Under the pieces are notes generated by a model that searched no databases, was not told where the DNA came from, and saw only the letters and a list, made by a program, of their open reading frames with translations. DNA of 60,602 nucleotides, from positions 993,000 through 1,053,601 of the forward strand of contig NMRA01000086.1 in the NCBI GenBank assembly GCA_002633005.1, given 5' to 3'. Positions 57,819-60,602 of this stretch are shown here, one piece after another. The stretch is from Phoronis australis. Lineage: Eukaryota > Phoronida > Phoronidae. How positions within the stretch are numbered: the first letter of the stretch is position 1; each line of letters begins with the position of its first letter. The position numbers and the translations under genes are program-made.

Positions 57819-58430
57819 CCGTATTCGCCGTAATAACAGCCCATGCCCCATAAGCGCCCCCACGCGTTATCAGACTTCGCTGAAATAAGCCCCCAGTCCA
57901 TGAACGTGTACATGCGAACAATGAAGTGCGCAAAGTCCGAAAACTCGGTTACAGTAACGTCTTCAATTTATCAAAAAATGTTTGCGCGGGTCTTCTAGAC
58001 CACCCGCGGCACTGCTACATGTACGTTTGTCTTTAGCCGTGACTATACGCTCCAAAGTAACGCCACGCTTCAAAAAAAAAGCAATTTTATAGCGTTGCTA
58101 CTCTCGCGACGAACGTGTCCCGCTTATGGTCTGACCTATCAGTACAGGCACATCGACGGTCTCATGAATAAAAATAACTTGGTGTTCAACGCACGTGGCC
58201 AGGAAGCGCGTGCTTTATACATGAACCTGTCATCAAAGACATCAGTCGGGAACTATCACGACTCATAAGTATGTCGCACGCGCTGCCCCAGAAACAAAAC
58301 AGGGTTACATATATCACCTGCAGTCTTTTGTGTTTGGTTAGCGAACAGTTAACGGGAACTTCGTTGCGCACCAAAGGATATTACGAATAATCAGTCAAGG
58401 CGTGTCGTTACACGACAAATATATACCTTA
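57819..58430. other. Intergenic with the 30-bp repeat, otherwise unrecognised
   Basis: Starts with the repeat copy at 57819-57848 and shows several GCCCCC/GCCCCA blocks (to about 57895); no gene. Confidence 0.4.
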
Positions 58431-58440
58431 TTTCCTATCA

Positions 58441-58560
58441 CAAAGTTTTGCGAGTCGCTTCTGTTCATGGTCAGCAACATCTCTGTTTATGCTCGCGTCA
58501 CAAAGTTTTGCGAGTCGCTTCTGTTCATGGTCAGCAACATCTCTGTTTATGCTCGTGTCA
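58441..58560. repeat. 60-bp tandem duplication
   Basis: 58441-58500 and 58501-58560 are identical except one base (GCTCGCGTCA against GCTCGTGTCA). The unit is a multiple of three, so frames pass through on both strands. Confidence 0.97.
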
Positions 58561-58569
58561 GCAATAACT

Positions 58570-59520
58570 ATCACAAATCTGCGCGCAAGTTCAAGCCGTC
58601 TAAAACGGCAAATCGAAAATTTGTCGACACCCGATCGCATAAATTCTAAGATTTCGGACACCGTCAATTTTTGCCGACTTTCTCGGCACATTTCATGAGT
58701 TTCGGACGGCCAATATTGGCTATTTCTAAAACTTCGGACAGGTTCTGACTTTACAAGTCGATGCTGAAGTTTATTACCCGATTTTAAATGCTCGCGCGGA
58801 AAGAGTTCTCAGACAATTAAAAATGGTCGACATTCTTTCAATTACCGTAATTGGCAAATTTATCGAGAGAATGATGTTCAAGGGATCTGAATGGAGAATG
58901 TCCATGTTTGAAACGTTTATTCAACAAAACTGAAAAAATAGGACTCAAGCCGTGTAACCTGCGTACTAATGCCTCCGAACGCTAAATTTTCACCAGTTCT
59001 TTGTTTCTCGCAAGCTGTGCATCAATTTTTGCCAATCGATGACTGTATATGATCGGGTTTAATCAAGACTTAGCAACATGGAACTAAAATTGATTGAATA
59101 AATTCCTATGTAGTTATAAAGGTGAATTCTACTCTGATGTGTTCTCAAGGCCTTGTCAATGATTACGTAATACTGCACAAGCGATTTGTGTGGTTGGCTG
59201 GCTCTCCACTGAGCTATTGTTAGGAAGGCTTTGTCATGAGGCACAGCCAGCAACTGGGTAAGGGAAGCAGTCGCCCCTGAGGAGGCTGACCCTCATTAAG
59301 TTCATGAAACAGGTAGCATAGCATTGGTAAGAAATGACTATTGGCACTTATTTCCGACAATTTCTAATACTATAAAAATGTTTGCGTTATTTCTGAGATG
59401 GATTGTTTGATAAACCATAATTGGTGCTTTTAAGCCAAATATCCGATAGATGGCAACTGACAGTGAATGCTTACACAACCTTACACTGAAAAATAACTGT
59501 CAGATAGTTACATACGCATC
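58570..59520. other. Intergenic, nothing recognised
   Basis: No supported gene or repeat. Confidence 0.4.
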
Positions 59521-59957
59521 CAGCTCATAGGCGGATTTAGGGGGGGCAGGGGGCCCGGGCCCCCCCTTGGCTGCCGCAAAAAATAAAACAGTAAGAGCGT
59601 AGGGAAATGGTGAGTTTATTAATTAACCTCGGTAATTAAAATTATACGGATGAAAAAAGATTTAAATGTGTGCAGTTTTAGTGTCGTGGGGGGGCTCAAA
59701 TCCAATTTCAAGTGTCAAATTCGGAACACGGCGCATTCGTAACGGAACTATGGCTAAATATAGAGCCGCAAAAAATAAAACAGTAAGAGCGTAGGGAAAT
59801 GGTGAGTTTATTAATTAACCCCGGTAATTAAAATTATACGGATGAAAAAAGATTTAAATGTGTGCAGTTTTAGTGTCGTGGGGGGGGGCTCAAATCCACT
59901 TTCAAGTGTCAAATTCGGAACACGGCGCATTCGTAACGGAACTATGGCTAAATATAG
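59521..59957. repeat. 192-bp tandem duplication next to a G/C-run terminus
   Basis: 59573-59764 and 59765-59957 are almost identical, differing in G-run length and a few bases. The first copy follows a block with GGGGGGGCAGGGGGCCCGGG and its complement, which looks like a transposon end. Confidence 0.9.
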
Positions 59958-60399
59958 GATCTCCCGCGATATCCTGGGCGACCGGTAGTGGCGCTGCGCA
60001 CTACGACTCCGTTTACGTCGTCTGCTCCACTGTGCAATGAAGAAAATTTACTTCATTTTTTAAATAAAATGGAACCTGAGTGACGATGAAAAAAAACAGA
60101 AGCTGCTGGTAAGATGTGAATTTTAATCGAAGCCTTAGTGAATCACTCAGAAACTTGCAATACTCTCTTTGTCAAACCTTATCTTAAGACGATTTCCAAG
60201 CAATCCCGTCATTATTGCCAACACGAAAAATGGGTCTTTTGGGAATTTGAAGACTATTTCAAATACGACAAATTTGTTAAGAATTGATGGCACAAAATAT
60301 GAAACGTGTAATAAGCATTACAAAAAGAAGTAGGTTTCGCGCGCAAACGCTGTGGCCCATAAACAAGTAGGTCTTTTAGTATTAGATCGGTAGATATAT

Positions 60400-60470
60400 C
60401 GTAGTGGTGTAGTGGTTACGTACGCGCGCTTTATACGCAAGGTCGTGAGTTCGAGTCTTTGGTACTTGCA
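60400..60470 (+). repeat. tRNA-like SINE head
   Basis: A-box-like TGGTGTAGTGGTTACG, then GGTCGTGAGTTCGAGTC as B box, spaced as in a tRNA, followed by TTTGGTACTTG. It lacks a convincing closed acceptor stem, so a SINE is favoured over a true tRNA gene. Confidence 0.5.
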
Positions 60471-60602
60471 TGTTTTCCTGTTTGACACGTTTTCCTCTTT
60501 TTTTCTTGGATAATACTTCAGGAATCAAGGGAAATGCTTGATTTTTAGAGGTAAAAACAGAAAACGTTCCTGGGCGGGAGGGGGGCAAACCCCCCTCCCG
60601 AC

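Noticed and set aside
60400-60470. Functional tRNA gene
   Set aside because: A and B boxes are present but no convincing acceptor stem closes; treated as a SINE.

Overview
This is draft eukaryotic genomic DNA: long introns, GT-AG splice sites, microsatellites, many short inverted-repeat transposons and several runs of N. The gene families (Cys-loop receptor, membrane JmjC/cupin protein, secreted TIM-barrel-like protein), the intron size and the frequent palindrome TACATGTA point to an aquatic invertebrate animal. I cannot place the phylum. All gene models below were assembled by hand from exon homology, splice sites and codon phase.

Layout. (1) 179-14487, minus strand: a nicotinic-acetylcholine-receptor-like subunit in nine exons, all in consistent phase (about 413 aa). 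It includes the 45-bp and 110-bp exons characteristic of nAChR genes. Its aromatic box and vicinal Cys pair are kept, but the Cys-loop and the M2/M2-M3 region are abnormal. (2) 14488-19015: mostly non-coding, with a few unassigned ORFs. (3) 19368-26580, plus strand: a type II membrane protein with a JmjC/cupin-8 domain in four exons (360 aa). Its first intron carries an inverted-repeat element and a broken THAP transposon. (4) 27-34 kb: a repeat-dense stretch with a 2.5-kb fold-back element whose two arms each carry a THAP relic, three copies of a repeat built from the motif CGTAAAATGTAACA, and a 147-bp hairpin. (5) 35156-42546, plus strand: a secreted DUF4434-like TIM-barrel protein in six exons (657 aa), followed by a frameshifted copy of its first exon near 44.4 kb. 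(6) 44.5-60.6 kb: no gene that I can identify. It holds microsatellites, degenerate tandem repeats, recent tandem duplications, assembly-gap duplications and a tRNA-like SINE.

The three genes show no shared pathway; their proximity is ordinary genomic neighbourhood. The most unusual items are the derived receptor architecture, the THAP fold-back element and the CGTAAAATGTAACA repeat family. I found no clear evidence of a wholly new multi-gene system.
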